Of a DNA stretch of 7,217 nucleotides, positions 1-5,300 are shown in pieces. How positions within the stretch are numbered: position 1 is the stretch's first letter; every line of letters begins with the position of its first letter. The stretch is taken from assembly GCA_028065725.1 (NCBI GenBank), contig JAPTVL010000462.1, forward strand, positions 1 to 7,217. Reading direction: 5' to 3'. Made by a program: the position numbers and the translations under genes. The DNA is from Betaproteobacteria bacterium. Its GTDB lineage: Bacteria; Pseudomonadota; Gammaproteobacteria; Burkholderiales; Rhodocyclaceae. The notes under the pieces are model-generated. The model was not told where the DNA came from. It saw nothing but the letters and a program-made list of their open reading frames with translations, and made no database searches.

Positions 1-2
1 CG

Positions 3-113
3 GTATTACCTACCCACTTCAAATGCCCGCAATCGGGGGCCGCATTGCCGGTCGAGAACCCCGAGGTGTGGGTTTACCAAGACGACTTCATCGACCCGCA
101 GGAGGACGCATGA
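3..113 (+). CDS. C-terminal fragment of an unidentified phage protein
   Basis: A reading frame enters from the left edge and stays open to a TGA at 111-113, giving 36 visible residues that end in VYQDDFIDPQEDA. The stop overlaps the ATG at 110-112 as ATGA, the same coupling seen at 886 and, as GTGA, at 3352, which suggests a real gene in one operon with the resolvase. Its last codons contain the AGGAGG (100-105) that would serve as ribosome binding site for the next gene. A lone Cys-Pro near the left edge is too little to claim a zinc site. I do not recognise the family. The start and most of the protein lie outside the window. Confidence 0.6.
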   Translation, partial: VLPTHFKCPQSGAALPVENPEVWVYQDDFIDPQEDA

Positions 114-889
114 ACACGCGCAGGCAAGTTGGCAAAAATTCTGCCAACTGGAACCCGAATTTTGCCAACTGGATTCAGTTGGCAAACGTCTGCCAACTGG
201 AAAATCAAAAAAATCAATGCATTACAGATCAGTCGGCAAGTTGGCAGTTGGCAACGCCTGCCAATTTGCCAACTGAGCTAACACCATGTTTTTACTTACC
301 TTTCGGGGATTTCCCAGTTGGCGAAAACTCCCTCCCCCCTTCGGGGGGAGAGGACCACGTCGTGTCCTCTCCCCCGACCCGAAGGGGTCTGCCCGGTTTG
401 GGTGATAGGGGCCGAGAACCCGGTGCAGCGATCCTGAGCCTCGACCTCGGCACCCGGACCGGCTGGGCGCTGCTCGGCCGTGACGGCTCCATCACCAGCG
501 GCTCGGAGTCCTTCAAGCCCCGGCGCTTCGAGGGCGGCGGCATGCGTTACCTGCGCTTCAAGCGCTGGCTCACCGAGGTCAAACAATCGGCGGACGGGCT
601 GGATGCGGTGTACTTCGAGGAGGTGCGCCGCCACGCCGGAGTGGATGCCGCCCACGCCTACGGCGGCTTCATGGCCCAGCTGACCGCCTGGTGCGAGCAC
701 CACGGCATCCCGTACCAGGGTGTGCCGGTCGGCACGATCAAGAAGCACGCCACCGGCAAGGGCAACGCCGGCAAGCAGGAGATGGTGGCCGCCATGCAGG
801 CCCTGGGTTTCCGGCCCGCGGACGACAACGAGGCCGACGCGCTGGCACTGCTGATGTGGGCGATCGCGACGCAGGAGGTGCCGGCATGA
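110..889 (+). CDS. RuvC-like Holliday junction resolvase with an atypical N-terminal extension
   Basis: The C-terminal ~155 residues are a phage RuvC-like, RNase H-fold nuclease expected to cut branched DNA during recombination or before packaging. Visible motifs are the first strand SLDLGTRTGWALL with the catalytic Asp near residue 112, VYFEEV with acidic residues near 170-171, and DDNEADALAL near 238-247 supplying the last acidic positions. Start choice: ATG 110 has AGGAGG four bases upstream, overlaps the preceding stop, and the frame is uninterrupted, giving 259 aa. Phage RuvC-like proteins are usually nearer 150-180 aa, and residues 1-100 resemble no domain I know. They are encoded by AT-richer DNA full of inverted repeats, with residue strings such as NWNPNFANW. 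Alternative starts are GTG 362 (purine-rich GGGGAGAGG upstream, 175 aa) and TTG 398 (AAGGGG upstream, 163 aa). The family call is firm; the start is not. Confidence 0.85.
   Translation: MNTRRQVGKNSANWNPNFANWIQLANVCQLENQKNQCITDQSASWQLATPANLPTELTPCFYLPFGDFPVGENSLPPSGGEDHVVSSPPTRRGLPGLGDRGREPGAAILSLDLGTRTGWALLGRDGSITSGSESFKPRRFEGGGMRYLRFKRWLTEVKQSADGLDAVYFEEVRRHAGVDAAHAYGGFMAQLTAWCEHHGIPYQGVPVGTIKKHATGKGNAGKQEMVAAMQALGFRPADDNEADALALLMWAIATQEVPA
127..323. repeat. Array of AGTTGGCA / TGCCAACT sites in both orientations
   Basis: Exact AGTTGGCA occurs at 127-134, 177-184, 239-246 and 246-253. Its complement TGCCAACT occurs at 142-149, 163-170, 191-198 and 267-274. One-base variants lie at 231-238 (AGTCGGCA), 259-266 (TGCCAATT) and 316-323 (AGTTGGCG). 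Several pair as dyads with 5-7 bp between arms (127/142, 177/191, 246/259). The sites form two groups on either side of an A-rich stretch at 199-230. This is seen directly. A cluster like this could be operators for a phage regulator or replication iterons; which one is inference. Spacings are irregular and the units are too short for a CRISPR array. Confidence 0.85.
332..389. other. Nested, mutually exclusive hairpins upstream of the RuvC domain
   Basis: An 8-bp stem pairs 332-339 with 343-350 across a TTC loop. The same 3' arm can instead join a 12-bp perfect stem of 344-355 with 364-375 (loop 356-363). A further 5-bp stem pairs 376-380 with 385-389. The shared arm means the first two stems cannot form together, the layout of an attenuator or translational switch. 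No T-tract follows, so a simple intrinsic terminator is unlikely. The alternative GTG start at 362 lies in the loop and 3' arm of the 12-bp stem. Function is inferred from pairing only. Confidence 0.5.
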
Positions 890-1101
890 ACGCGCCCAAC
901 CCCCACTATCGTTGTCCCCTGGGGCGCCTGCAACCGACTCGCCCGGACGTCGATGTCATCAAACGCGACGGCTGGCGCGACCAGGGCATCCTGGTGGTGT
1001 CGCTCGACGACGAGCGGCTGGACTGGATCGAGCGGGAGCTGGTGAAGCGCATCGGCGAGCGGCTCTACGGTCGCCTGGGAGACGGCCATGTGGAGCGTTG
1101 A
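886..1101 (+). CDS. Small conserved-looking phage protein, unknown function (71 aa)
   Basis: This 71-residue protein starts at an ATG overlapping the resolvase stop (ATGA, 886-889) and ends 14 bases inside the next gene, so it sits in a translationally coupled trio. The sequence is charged and soluble, with no signal peptide, membrane segment or cysteine pair. The central part (VIKRDGWRDQGILVVSLDD) looks like a short beta strand, and the C-terminal half (LDWIERELVKRIGERLYG) like an amphipathic helix. I recognise no named domain. A small protein between a RuvC-like resolvase and a DUF6362-type protein fits phage gene order as I remember it. A role in DNA metabolism is only inferred from neighbours. 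A GGAGG-like sequence at 873-877 (CAGGAGG) supports the start. Confidence 0.75.
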   Translation: MNAPNPHYRCPLGRLQPTRPDVDVIKRDGWRDQGILVVSLDDERLDWIERELVKRIGERLYGRLGDGHVER

Positions 1102-1483
1102 CGGCGTCGCCGAGCGCTTCCGGGAGGCCGCCCAGACCGCGCGGCGCCTGCCGCCCGTGCGCGTCCAGGGCTACTTCAACACCTGGCCGGCCATCCTGCG
1201 CCAGCCGTGGGAGACCTACTCCGGCGACGACGTGCTGTACCGCTTTCCGCCCGACCCGGCCGCCATCGACCGCATGGAGGAGACCATGCGCTGGGTGCTG
1301 TGGCTCACCGAGGAGCAGCGCCATCTCGTCTGGATGCGCGCCGAGGAACGGGGGTGGCGGGAGATCTGCCGGCGCTTCGGCTGTGACCGCACCACGGCTT
1401 GGCGGCGGTGGCAGAAGGCGCTCGACATCGTCGCCTGCCGTCTGAACGAGCAGACCCGCCGGACGGTGGCCAGCCTTTCATGA
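1088..1483 (+). CDS. DUF6362-like phage protein with C-terminal helix-turn-helix
   Basis: The 131-residue product resembles the phage/prophage DUF6362 family, which has a helical N-terminus, a central RRLPPVRVQGYFNTWP motif (residues 19-34 here) and a C-terminal helix-turn-helix. The HTH covers about residues 89-112 (GWREICRRFGCDRTTAWRRW) and resembles sigma-70 region 4 or small-terminase HTH segments, implying DNA binding. The start ATG 1088 follows GGGAGA by about five bases and lies 14 bases inside the previous gene. The stop at 1481-1483 ends this tightly packed block; the next 450 bp have no convincing gene. The family function is not established to my knowledge. A regulatory or late-transcription role is inference from the HTH alone. 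Confidence 0.85.
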   Translation: MWSVDGVAERFREAAQTARRLPPVRVQGYFNTWPAILRQPWETYSGDDVLYRFPPDPAAIDRMEETMRWVLWLTEEQRHLVWMRAEERGWREICRRFGCDRTTAWRRWQKALDIVACRLNEQTRRTVASLS

Positions 1484-1624
1484 GTGAAGTTGCGGGTCGT
1501 TTCCAAAGCGATCCAAGCCATGCGTGCGGATGCGGAAAGATGCCGGTTTCGAGCCATTTTGGACGTGCAACACTTCACCCGTTTTTGCGCTAGGATTTCG
1601 CTAACCTCGCGAGAGAAGCATGTG

Positions 1625-1654
1625 CGAAGGCCACGGAGCGATCCGTGGCCTTCG
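1625..1654 (+). terminator. Strong 13-bp hairpin with GCGA tetraloop, terminator-like
   Basis: Bases 1625-1637 (CGAAGGCCACGGA) pair perfectly with 1642-1654 around a GCGA loop, which fits the GNRA tetraloop pattern. The following bases (TCGTTTCTG) are only weakly T-rich, so it may be a Rho-independent terminator for the resolvase/DUF6362 block or a structured RNA element. It lies 142 bp after the DUF6362 stop. Confidence 0.5.
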
Positions 1655-1754
1655 TCGTTTCTGCCTTCGCGATCCGACCCGCCGAGCGCGATGGGTCCTT
1701 CCTGGCCGAAAAGCCATGCGGGGGGCGCGAGCGCGATGCTTTTCTAGCGTCAGA

Positions 1755-1788
1755 GTGCAAACCGGGGTTTGCACGGTTTGCGGTTTGC
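1755..1788. promoter_or_regulatory. Perfect 20-bp palindrome plus GGTTTGC direct repeats, operator-like
   Basis: GTGCAAACC (1755-1763) and GGTTTGCAC (1766-1774) form a perfect inverted repeat with a two-base centre. The half-site GGTTTGC is then repeated directly at 1775-1781 and 1782-1788. The short centre makes it a poor RNA hairpin and a better dimeric protein site, so an operator upstream of the methyltransferase pair is the simplest reading. No cognate regulator is identified. Confidence 0.5.
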
Positions 1789-1859
1789 AGGCCCCATCCC
1801 TGGGGCCTGCCGCTTCGCGGCCAGCCTGCGGCTGTCCAAATCCGCTCCAGGCGGATTTG
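1787..1859. repeat. Double-hairpin repeat, copy 1
   Basis: The first stem pairs 1787-1796 (GCAGGCCCCA) with 1801-1810 around a TCCC loop. A 26-base linker (1811-1836) holds a 5-bp stem, CAGCC/GGCTG. The second stem pairs 1837-1845 (CAAATCCGC) with 1851-1859 around TCCAG. The architecture, loop sequence, linker length and second stem recur at 6754-6824. The element ends exactly at an in-frame GTG (1859) of the downstream methyltransferase frame. I know of dispersed hairpin repeats in proteobacterial intergenic DNA but cannot assign this one to a named family. Confidence 0.75.
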
Positions 1860-1882
1860 TGCACTCCCCGATACACATCACG

Positions 1883-1912
1883 AGCCCGCCCACGGTTCTC
1901 CGTCGGCGGGCT
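1883..1912 (+). terminator. Terminator-like hairpin upstream of the first methyltransferase
   Basis: AGCCCGCC (1883-1890) pairs with GGCGGGCT (1905-1912). Inside, after one C-C mismatch, ACGG (1892-1895) pairs with CCGT (1900-1903) around a TTCT loop. A short T-containing run (TTCCATTT) follows. It could terminate leftover transcription from the left or act as a leader attenuator, since only 21 bases separate it from the likely methyltransferase start. The T-tract is interrupted, so strength is uncertain. Confidence 0.5.
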
Positions 1913-1933
1913 TTCCATTTCGAGGTTCCGATC

Positions 1934-3355
1934 CTGAACACGCTCAACGTCGAGTACCGCAAGGTCGAGACGCTGATTCCCTACGCCCGCAATCCGCGCA
2001 CGCACAGCGACGAGCAGGTCGCGCGCATCGCCGCCAGCATCGCCGAGTTCGGCTGGACCAACCCGATCCTGGTCGATGGCGACCATGGTGTGATCGCCGG
2101 CCATGGCCGACTGCTGGCCGCACGCAAGCTGGGGCTGACCGAGGTGCCGGTGATCGAGCTCGCGCACCTCACCCCGGCGCAGAAGCGCGCCTATGTGATC
2201 GCCGACAACCGGCTCGCGCTCGATGCCGGCTGGGATGAGGCCATGTTGGCGCTGGAGTTCGCGGAGTTGGCCGACGCCGGCTTCGATCTGGACCTGACCG
2301 GCTTCTCTGCCTCCGAGATCGAAGGCCTGCTCGACCACATCGAGGAGACGGAACCGTCCGCCGATGAGGACGAGCGTGCGCCGGAAGGCGACGCGGACGA
2401 GGACGACGTCACGCCGCCCACGGTTGCGGTCACGCGGCCCGGCGACTTGTGGCTGCTGGGCGAACACCGGCTGCTCTGCGCCGACAGCAGCGACGCGGCC
2501 GCCGTCGCGCGCCTCATCAATGGCGAGCGCGCTCACCTGCTCTTTACCAGCCCGCCCTACGCGAACCAGCGCGACTACACCACCGGCGGGATCACTGACT
2601 GGAACGCGCTCATGCAGGGCGTGTTCGGCGCCGCCCGCAGCGCGCTGCACGAGGACGCGCAAATCCTGGTCAACCTCGGCCTCGTCCATCGCGACGGCGA
2701 GTGGCAGCCGTACTGGGACGGCTGGATCGAATGGATGCGCACTCAGGGCTGGCGCCGCTTCGGCTGGTACGTCTGGGATCAGTCGGTGACCGTGCCCGGC
2801 GACTGGGCCGGGCGCCTCGCGCCGCGCCACGAGTTCGTGTTCCACTTCAACCGCCAGGCGCGCAAGCCGAACAAGATCGTGCCCTGCAAGTGGGCCGGTC
2901 ACGAGACGCATCTGCGCGCCGATGGGTCATCCACCGCGATGCGCGCCAAGGATGGCAAGGTCGGCGAATGGAACCACGCCGGACAGCCCACGCAGGAGTT
3001 CCGCATCCCGGATTCCGTCGTCGAGGTGACGCGCCAGCGCGGCCGCATCGGTGATGGTATCGACCATCCGGCCGTATTCCCGCTGGGCCTGCCGAAGTTC
3101 TTCATCGAGGCCTACACCGACGTGGGCGAGATCGTCTTCGAGCCGTTCTCCGGCGGCGGCACCACGCTGCTGGCCGGGCAACTCACCGACCGCAGGGTCC
3201 GCGCCATCGAGCTCGCGCCCGAGTACGTCGACGTCGCGCTGCGCCGCTGGCTGCAGCACCACCCGGGCATGGAGCCCGTGCTCGCGGCCACCGGCCAGCC
3301 CTTCGCCGAGGTCTCGGCCGAGCGCTTGGGCGAGACGGCGGAGGCGGCCGCGTGA
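1934..3355 (+). CDS. ParB-like domain fused to m4C-type DNA methyltransferase
   Basis: The protein (473 aa from CTG 1934) joins an N-terminal ParB/Srx-fold domain to a class beta DNA methyltransferase. The ParB part covers about residues 8-100, with IPYARNPRTHSDEQV and the nucleotide-binding-type box GHGRLLAARKLG near 56-67. An acidic linker (about 140-158) leads to the methylase. The methylase has motif IV as TSPPY (205-209), the form typical of N4-cytosine enzymes, and the SAM-binding motif I as EPFSGGGTT (403-411). SAM-dependent modification of phage or host DNA is the expected role. Start: the frame is open from 1769, but no ATG lies near the domain. CTG 1934 has GAGG (1922-1925) eight bases upstream and keeps the full ParB domain. 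GTG 1859 is the only nearby conventional start and would translate through the 1883-1912 hairpin. The stop overlaps the next gene as GTGA. Confidence 0.85.
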   Translation: MNTLNVEYRKVETLIPYARNPRTHSDEQVARIAASIAEFGWTNPILVDGDHGVIAGHGRLLAARKLGLTEVPVIELAHLTPAQKRAYVIADNRLALDAGWDEAMLALEFAELADAGFDLDLTGFSASEIEGLLDHIEETEPSADEDERAPEGDADEDDVTPPTVAVTRPGDLWLLGEHRLLCADSSDAAAVARLINGERAHLLFTSPPYANQRDYTTGGITDWNALMQGVFGAARSALHEDAQILVNLGLVHRDGEWQPYWDGWIEWMRTQGWRRFGWYVWDQSVTVPGDWAGRLAPRHEFVFHFNRQARKPNKIVPCKWAGHETHLRADGSSTAMRAKDGKVGEWNHAGQPTQEFRIPDSVVEVTRQRGRIGDGIDHPAVFPLGLPKFFIEAYTDVGEIVFEPFSGGGTTLLAGQLTDRRVRAIELAPEYVDVALRRWLQHHPGMEPVLAATGQPFAEVSAERLGETAEAAA

Positions 3356-4617
3356 ACTGGTTCGCCGAGCGCATCGAGCACTGGCCGATCGACAAGCTAC
3401 TGCCCTACGCGCGGAACGCCCGCCAGCACTCGGACGAGCAGATCGCCCAGATCGCGGCCTCCATCGCCGAGTTCGGCTTCGTCAATCCCTGCCTGGTCGG
3501 CGCCGACGGTGTGCTGGTCGCGGGCCATGGGCGGCTCGCCGCCGCGCGCAAGCTGGGCCTGTCCACCGTGCCGGTGGTGGTGCTCGATCACCTGACGCCG
3601 ACGCAGCGCCGGGCGCTGGTGCTCGCCGATAACCGGCTCGCGGAGCTCTCGACCTGGGACGATGTGCTACTGCGCATCGAACTTGAGGCACTGCAGGACG
3701 AAGGCTTCGACCTCGATTTGACCGGTTTCGATGCCGATGCGTTGGCCGAGCTACTGGCCGGTGAGGAGCCAGAGCACGAAGGCCAGACCGAGGACGACGC
3801 CGTCCCGGAGATTCCGGAAGAGCCGGTGTCCAAGCCGGGCGACGTCTGGAGGCTGGGGCCGCACCGTCTGGTCTGCGGCGATGCGACCGCGGCAGAGGCC
3901 TACGCGCAGCTGTTCCCGGACGGCGAGCGGGCGGACATGGTCTTCACCGATCCGCCGTACAACGTGAACTACGCCAACAGCGCCAAGGACAAGCTGCGGG
4001 GCAAGCACCGTCCCATTCTCAACGACGCGCTCGGCGCAGGCTTTCACGACTTTCTCTACGACGCGCTGTCGCTGCTCGTTGCCCACACCCGCGGCGCGAT
4101 CTACGTCGCCATGTCGTCGAGCGAGCTCGACACCCTGCAGGCGGCGTTCCGCTCTGCCGGCGGCCACTGGTCTACGTTCATCATCTGGGCGAAGAACACC
4201 TTCACGCTGGGCCGCGCCGACTACCAGCGCCAGTACGAGCCGATCCTCTACGGTTGGCCCGAGGGCGCGGAGCGCCACTGGTGCGGCGACCGCGACCAGG
4301 GCGACGTCTGGCAGATCAAGAAGCCGCAGAAGAACGACCTGCACCCGACCATGAAGCCGGTGGAGTTGGTCGAACGGGCGATCCGCAATTCGAGTCGTCC
4401 CGGCGACGTGGTGCTGGACCCCTTCGGCGGTTCCGGCACCACCCTGATCGCCGCCGAGAAGTCAGGGCGCGTGGCGCGCCTGATCGAACTCGACCCGAAG
4501 TATGCGGACGTGATCGTGCGGCGCTGGCAGGACTGGACGGGCAAGCAGACCACCCGCGAATCGGATGGCCTGGCGTTCGATCAGGCGGCGACTTCCTCCT
4601 CGACGATCTCGCAGTGA
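3352..4617 (+). CDS. ParB-like domain fused to m6A-type DNA methyltransferase
   Basis: This 421-residue protein is a paralogue of its upstream neighbour. The ParB-like domain covers residues 10-100, with LLPYARNARQHSDEQI and GHGRLAAARKLG at 58-69. The spacer carries GFDLDLTGFDADAL, matching the neighbour's GFDLDLTGFSASEI. The methylase has TDPPYNVNY with DPPY at 200-203 (motif IV), the HPTMKPVEL box at 331-339 and the SAM-binding motif DPFGGSGTT at 356-364. DPPY plus HPTMKP is usual for N6-adenine enzymes of the beta class, so this probably methylates adenine where the first modifies cytosine. GTG 3352 is the start: it overlaps the previous stop and has GGAGG at 3340-3344. The last 37 bp overlap the 3' end of the minus-strand gene ending at 4581. 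The target sequence cannot be read from the DNA. Confidence 0.9.
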   Translation: MNWFAERIEHWPIDKLLPYARNARQHSDEQIAQIAASIAEFGFVNPCLVGADGVLVAGHGRLAAARKLGLSTVPVVVLDHLTPTQRRALVLADNRLAELSTWDDVLLRIELEALQDEGFDLDLTGFDADALAELLAGEEPEHEGQTEDDAVPEIPEEPVSKPGDVWRLGPHRLVCGDATAAEAYAQLFPDGERADMVFTDPPYNVNYANSAKDKLRGKHRPILNDALGAGFHDFLYDALSLLVAHTRGAIYVAMSSSELDTLQAAFRSAGGHWSTFIIWAKNTFTLGRADYQRQYEPILYGWPEGAERHWCGDRDQGDVWQIKKPQKNDLHPTMKPVELVERAIRNSSRPGDVVLDPFGGSGTTLIAAEKSGRVARLIELDPKYADVIVRRWQDWTGKQTTRESDGLAFDQAATSSSTISQ

Positions 4618-4949
4618 ATCACGAACCCGGTCAGATAAGGAAGCCCGCGCGGGATACCGTAGTCCTTACTGGTGCGGCGTCCGATGGTCCATTCCATCCA
4701 CTGCCGGGTGGCGGCGCGGATCGCGTCGTGGAGGGCATGGCCCGCATGCTTGCGGTTGAGGACTTCGTCCGCGAAGTGGCGTCCGTGGCGGCTGTCGAGG
4801 AAGGCCCGCACCGCTTCGAAGGGCTGTCCCGTGGCGTCGGAGATGGCGTTCATCGCGATGGGCCAGGCGGCTTGCGCGTGCGCGTCCATCGTGCCCCAGA
4901 AGCCCCAGGCTTCGTTGCGGGTGGCGGGGATCGTTTTGGCTGTGGTCAT
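4581..4949 (-). CDS. Hypothetical protein, 122 aa, first gene of the minus-strand cassette
   Basis: The start ATG at 4949 has AAGGAG six bases upstream. The frame extends 10 codons further to 4979, but the site after AAGGAG is clearly better. The soluble 122-residue protein has a recognisable block RNEAWGFWGTMDAHAQAAW near the N-terminus, SRHGRHFADEV in the middle, and YGIPRGLPYLTGFVIHCEI near an acidic C-terminus. I remember similar hypothetical proteins from proteobacterial plasmids and prophages but know of no function. There is no signal peptide or membrane helix, although the GLPYLTGFVIHC stretch is hydrophobic. The gene converges on the second methyltransferase, sharing 37 bp (4581-4617). 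Upstream is its own copy of the 31-bp leader element at 4984-5014, 35 bp from the start codon. Confidence 0.8.
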   Translation of the reverse strand: MTTAKTIPATRNEAWGFWGTMDAHAQAAWPIAMNAISDATGQPFEAVRAFLDSRHGRHFADEVLNRKHAGHALHDAIRAATRQWMEWTIGRRTSKDYGIPRGLPYLTGFVIHCEIVEEEVAA

Positions 4950-4983
4950 CGTTGTCTCCTTCGTTGATCGTTGCGACACACGT

Positions 4984-5014
4984 ATGAACGCGCTGTTCGA
5001 TCAGGAAGCCAAGC
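4984..5014 (-). promoter_or_regulatory. 31-bp bipartite leader element, copy A
   Basis: On the minus strand it reads GCTTGGCTTC, nine variable bases, then CAGCGCGTTCAT. As a promoter it offers TTGGCT (-35, four of six matches) and GTTCAT (-10, three of six) with exactly 17 bp between. It ends 35 bp before the ATG at 4949. GAAC-N5-GTTC also forms a small dyad here. Copy A continues downstream as ACGTGTGTCGCAAC, nearly as in copy B. Confidence 0.75.
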
Positions 5015-5020
5015 TCAATC

Positions 5021-5233
5021 TCAATCATCTCGCGTCGTCTGTTGGCGACCGGTTACGGCGGCCAGCTTGGCGCGGGCCGACGCGCTTTCCCAGTGGCAGG
5101 GTCCGTTGCCGTGCGCAGCCTCTTCGCTCCAGCGGGCCAGGATTTCGTCATCGCTCCAGCCCTTGGCGGTGAGGTAGGCGTAGTCGTCGGCGTCGTAGTT
5201 GCTGTGGGTGAGGATGGCGCGGGTGGGTTTCAT
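5021..5233 (-). CDS. Hypothetical protein, 70 aa
   Basis: The start ATG 5233 is preceded by AAGGAG seven bases upstream, and the stop is at 5021-5023. The 70-residue product begins MKPTRAILTHSNYDADDYAYL and continues with a predicted-helical, acidic segment around GWSDDEILARWSEEA, a short HGNGPCHWES stretch and a basic, helical end (ARAKLAAVTGRQQTTRDD). The YLTAKGWSDDEILARW part looks like a small helical DNA- or protein-binding unit, but that is only an impression. There is no membrane segment, and the single Cys makes a metal site unlikely. I recognise no family. It lies between genes of the same orientation, with its own 31-bp element at 5270-5300, so it is probably transcribed separately. 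Confidence 0.7.
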   Translation of the reverse strand: MKPTRAILTHSNYDADDYAYLTAKGWSDDEILARWSEEAAHGNGPCHWESASARAKLAAVTGRQQTTRDD

Positions 5234-5269
5234 GCTGTGCTCCTTGGCGTGGATGGTTGCGACACCCGT

Positions 5270-5300
5270 ATGAACGCGCTGCCGGCGCGGGAAGCCAAGC
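5270..5300 (-). promoter_or_regulatory. 31-bp bipartite leader element, copy B
   Basis: It carries the same GCTTGGCTTC-N9-CAGCGCGTTCAT layout on the minus strand, 37 bp before ATG 5233. The nine-base spacer differs completely from the other copies (CCGCGCCGG, read 5' to 3' on minus). The GAAC half of the small dyad is lost here, while both conserved blocks are kept. The GCTTGGCTTC block is also one arm of a 12-bp hairpin at 5289-5319. Confidence 0.75.

Larger units (their letters stand above)
1484..1933. other. Hairpin-rich non-coding interval
   Basis: No convincing gene occupies these 450 bp. A frame continues open after the DUF6362 stop to TAG 1745-1747 but passes through several hairpins and has no ribosome binding site. 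The interval holds at least six stem-forming sequences: 1625-1654, 1708-1744 (GAAAAGC/GCTTTTC outer arms), 1755-1774, 1787-1810, 1837-1859 and 1883-1912. The AT-richer part at 1555-1605 is the likeliest place for a promoter serving the methyltransferase genes, though I could not pick out well-spaced hexamers. CGCTA repeats 12 bp apart at 1588-1592 and 1600-1604. An untranslated leader or small RNA is possible but unproven. Confidence 0.5.

Noticed and set aside
127..323. Repeat array as a CRISPR
   Set aside because: Units are 8 bp, in both orientations and with irregular 0-32 bp spacing; no cas genes nearby.
1480..1593. 37-codon frame starting with ATG that overlaps the DUF6362 stop (ATGA)
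   Set aside because: The overlap is operon-like, but there is no SD and the peptide has no recognisable pattern. It ends just before the hairpin region. Not enough support to list as a gene.
1559..1596. TTGGAC and TAGGAT as a promoter for the methyltransferases
   Set aside because: They are 26 bp apart, too far for a sigma-70 promoter, and no better-spaced pair was found.
1484..1747. Frame open beyond the DUF6362 stop, possible read-through extension
   Set aside because: It passes through two hairpins, has no start signal and DUF6362-like proteins end near the TGA. Its openness is expected in GC-rich DNA.
1754..1865. AGTGCA (1754-1759) and TGCACT (1860-1865) as terminal inverted repeats of a small mobile element
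   Set aside because: Only six bases, no target-site duplication seen, and the second double-hairpin copy lacks them.
1601..2911. Very long minus-strand frame opposite the first methyltransferase
   Set aside because: It is the antisense shadow of a clear ParB-methyltransferase; composition is Arg/Ala/Gly-rich with no domain.
4254..4967. Long plus-strand frame over the methyltransferase end and the 122-aa gene
   Set aside because: It is out of frame with the methyltransferase and antisense to a gene with a good SD; composition is low-complexity Arg/Gly.
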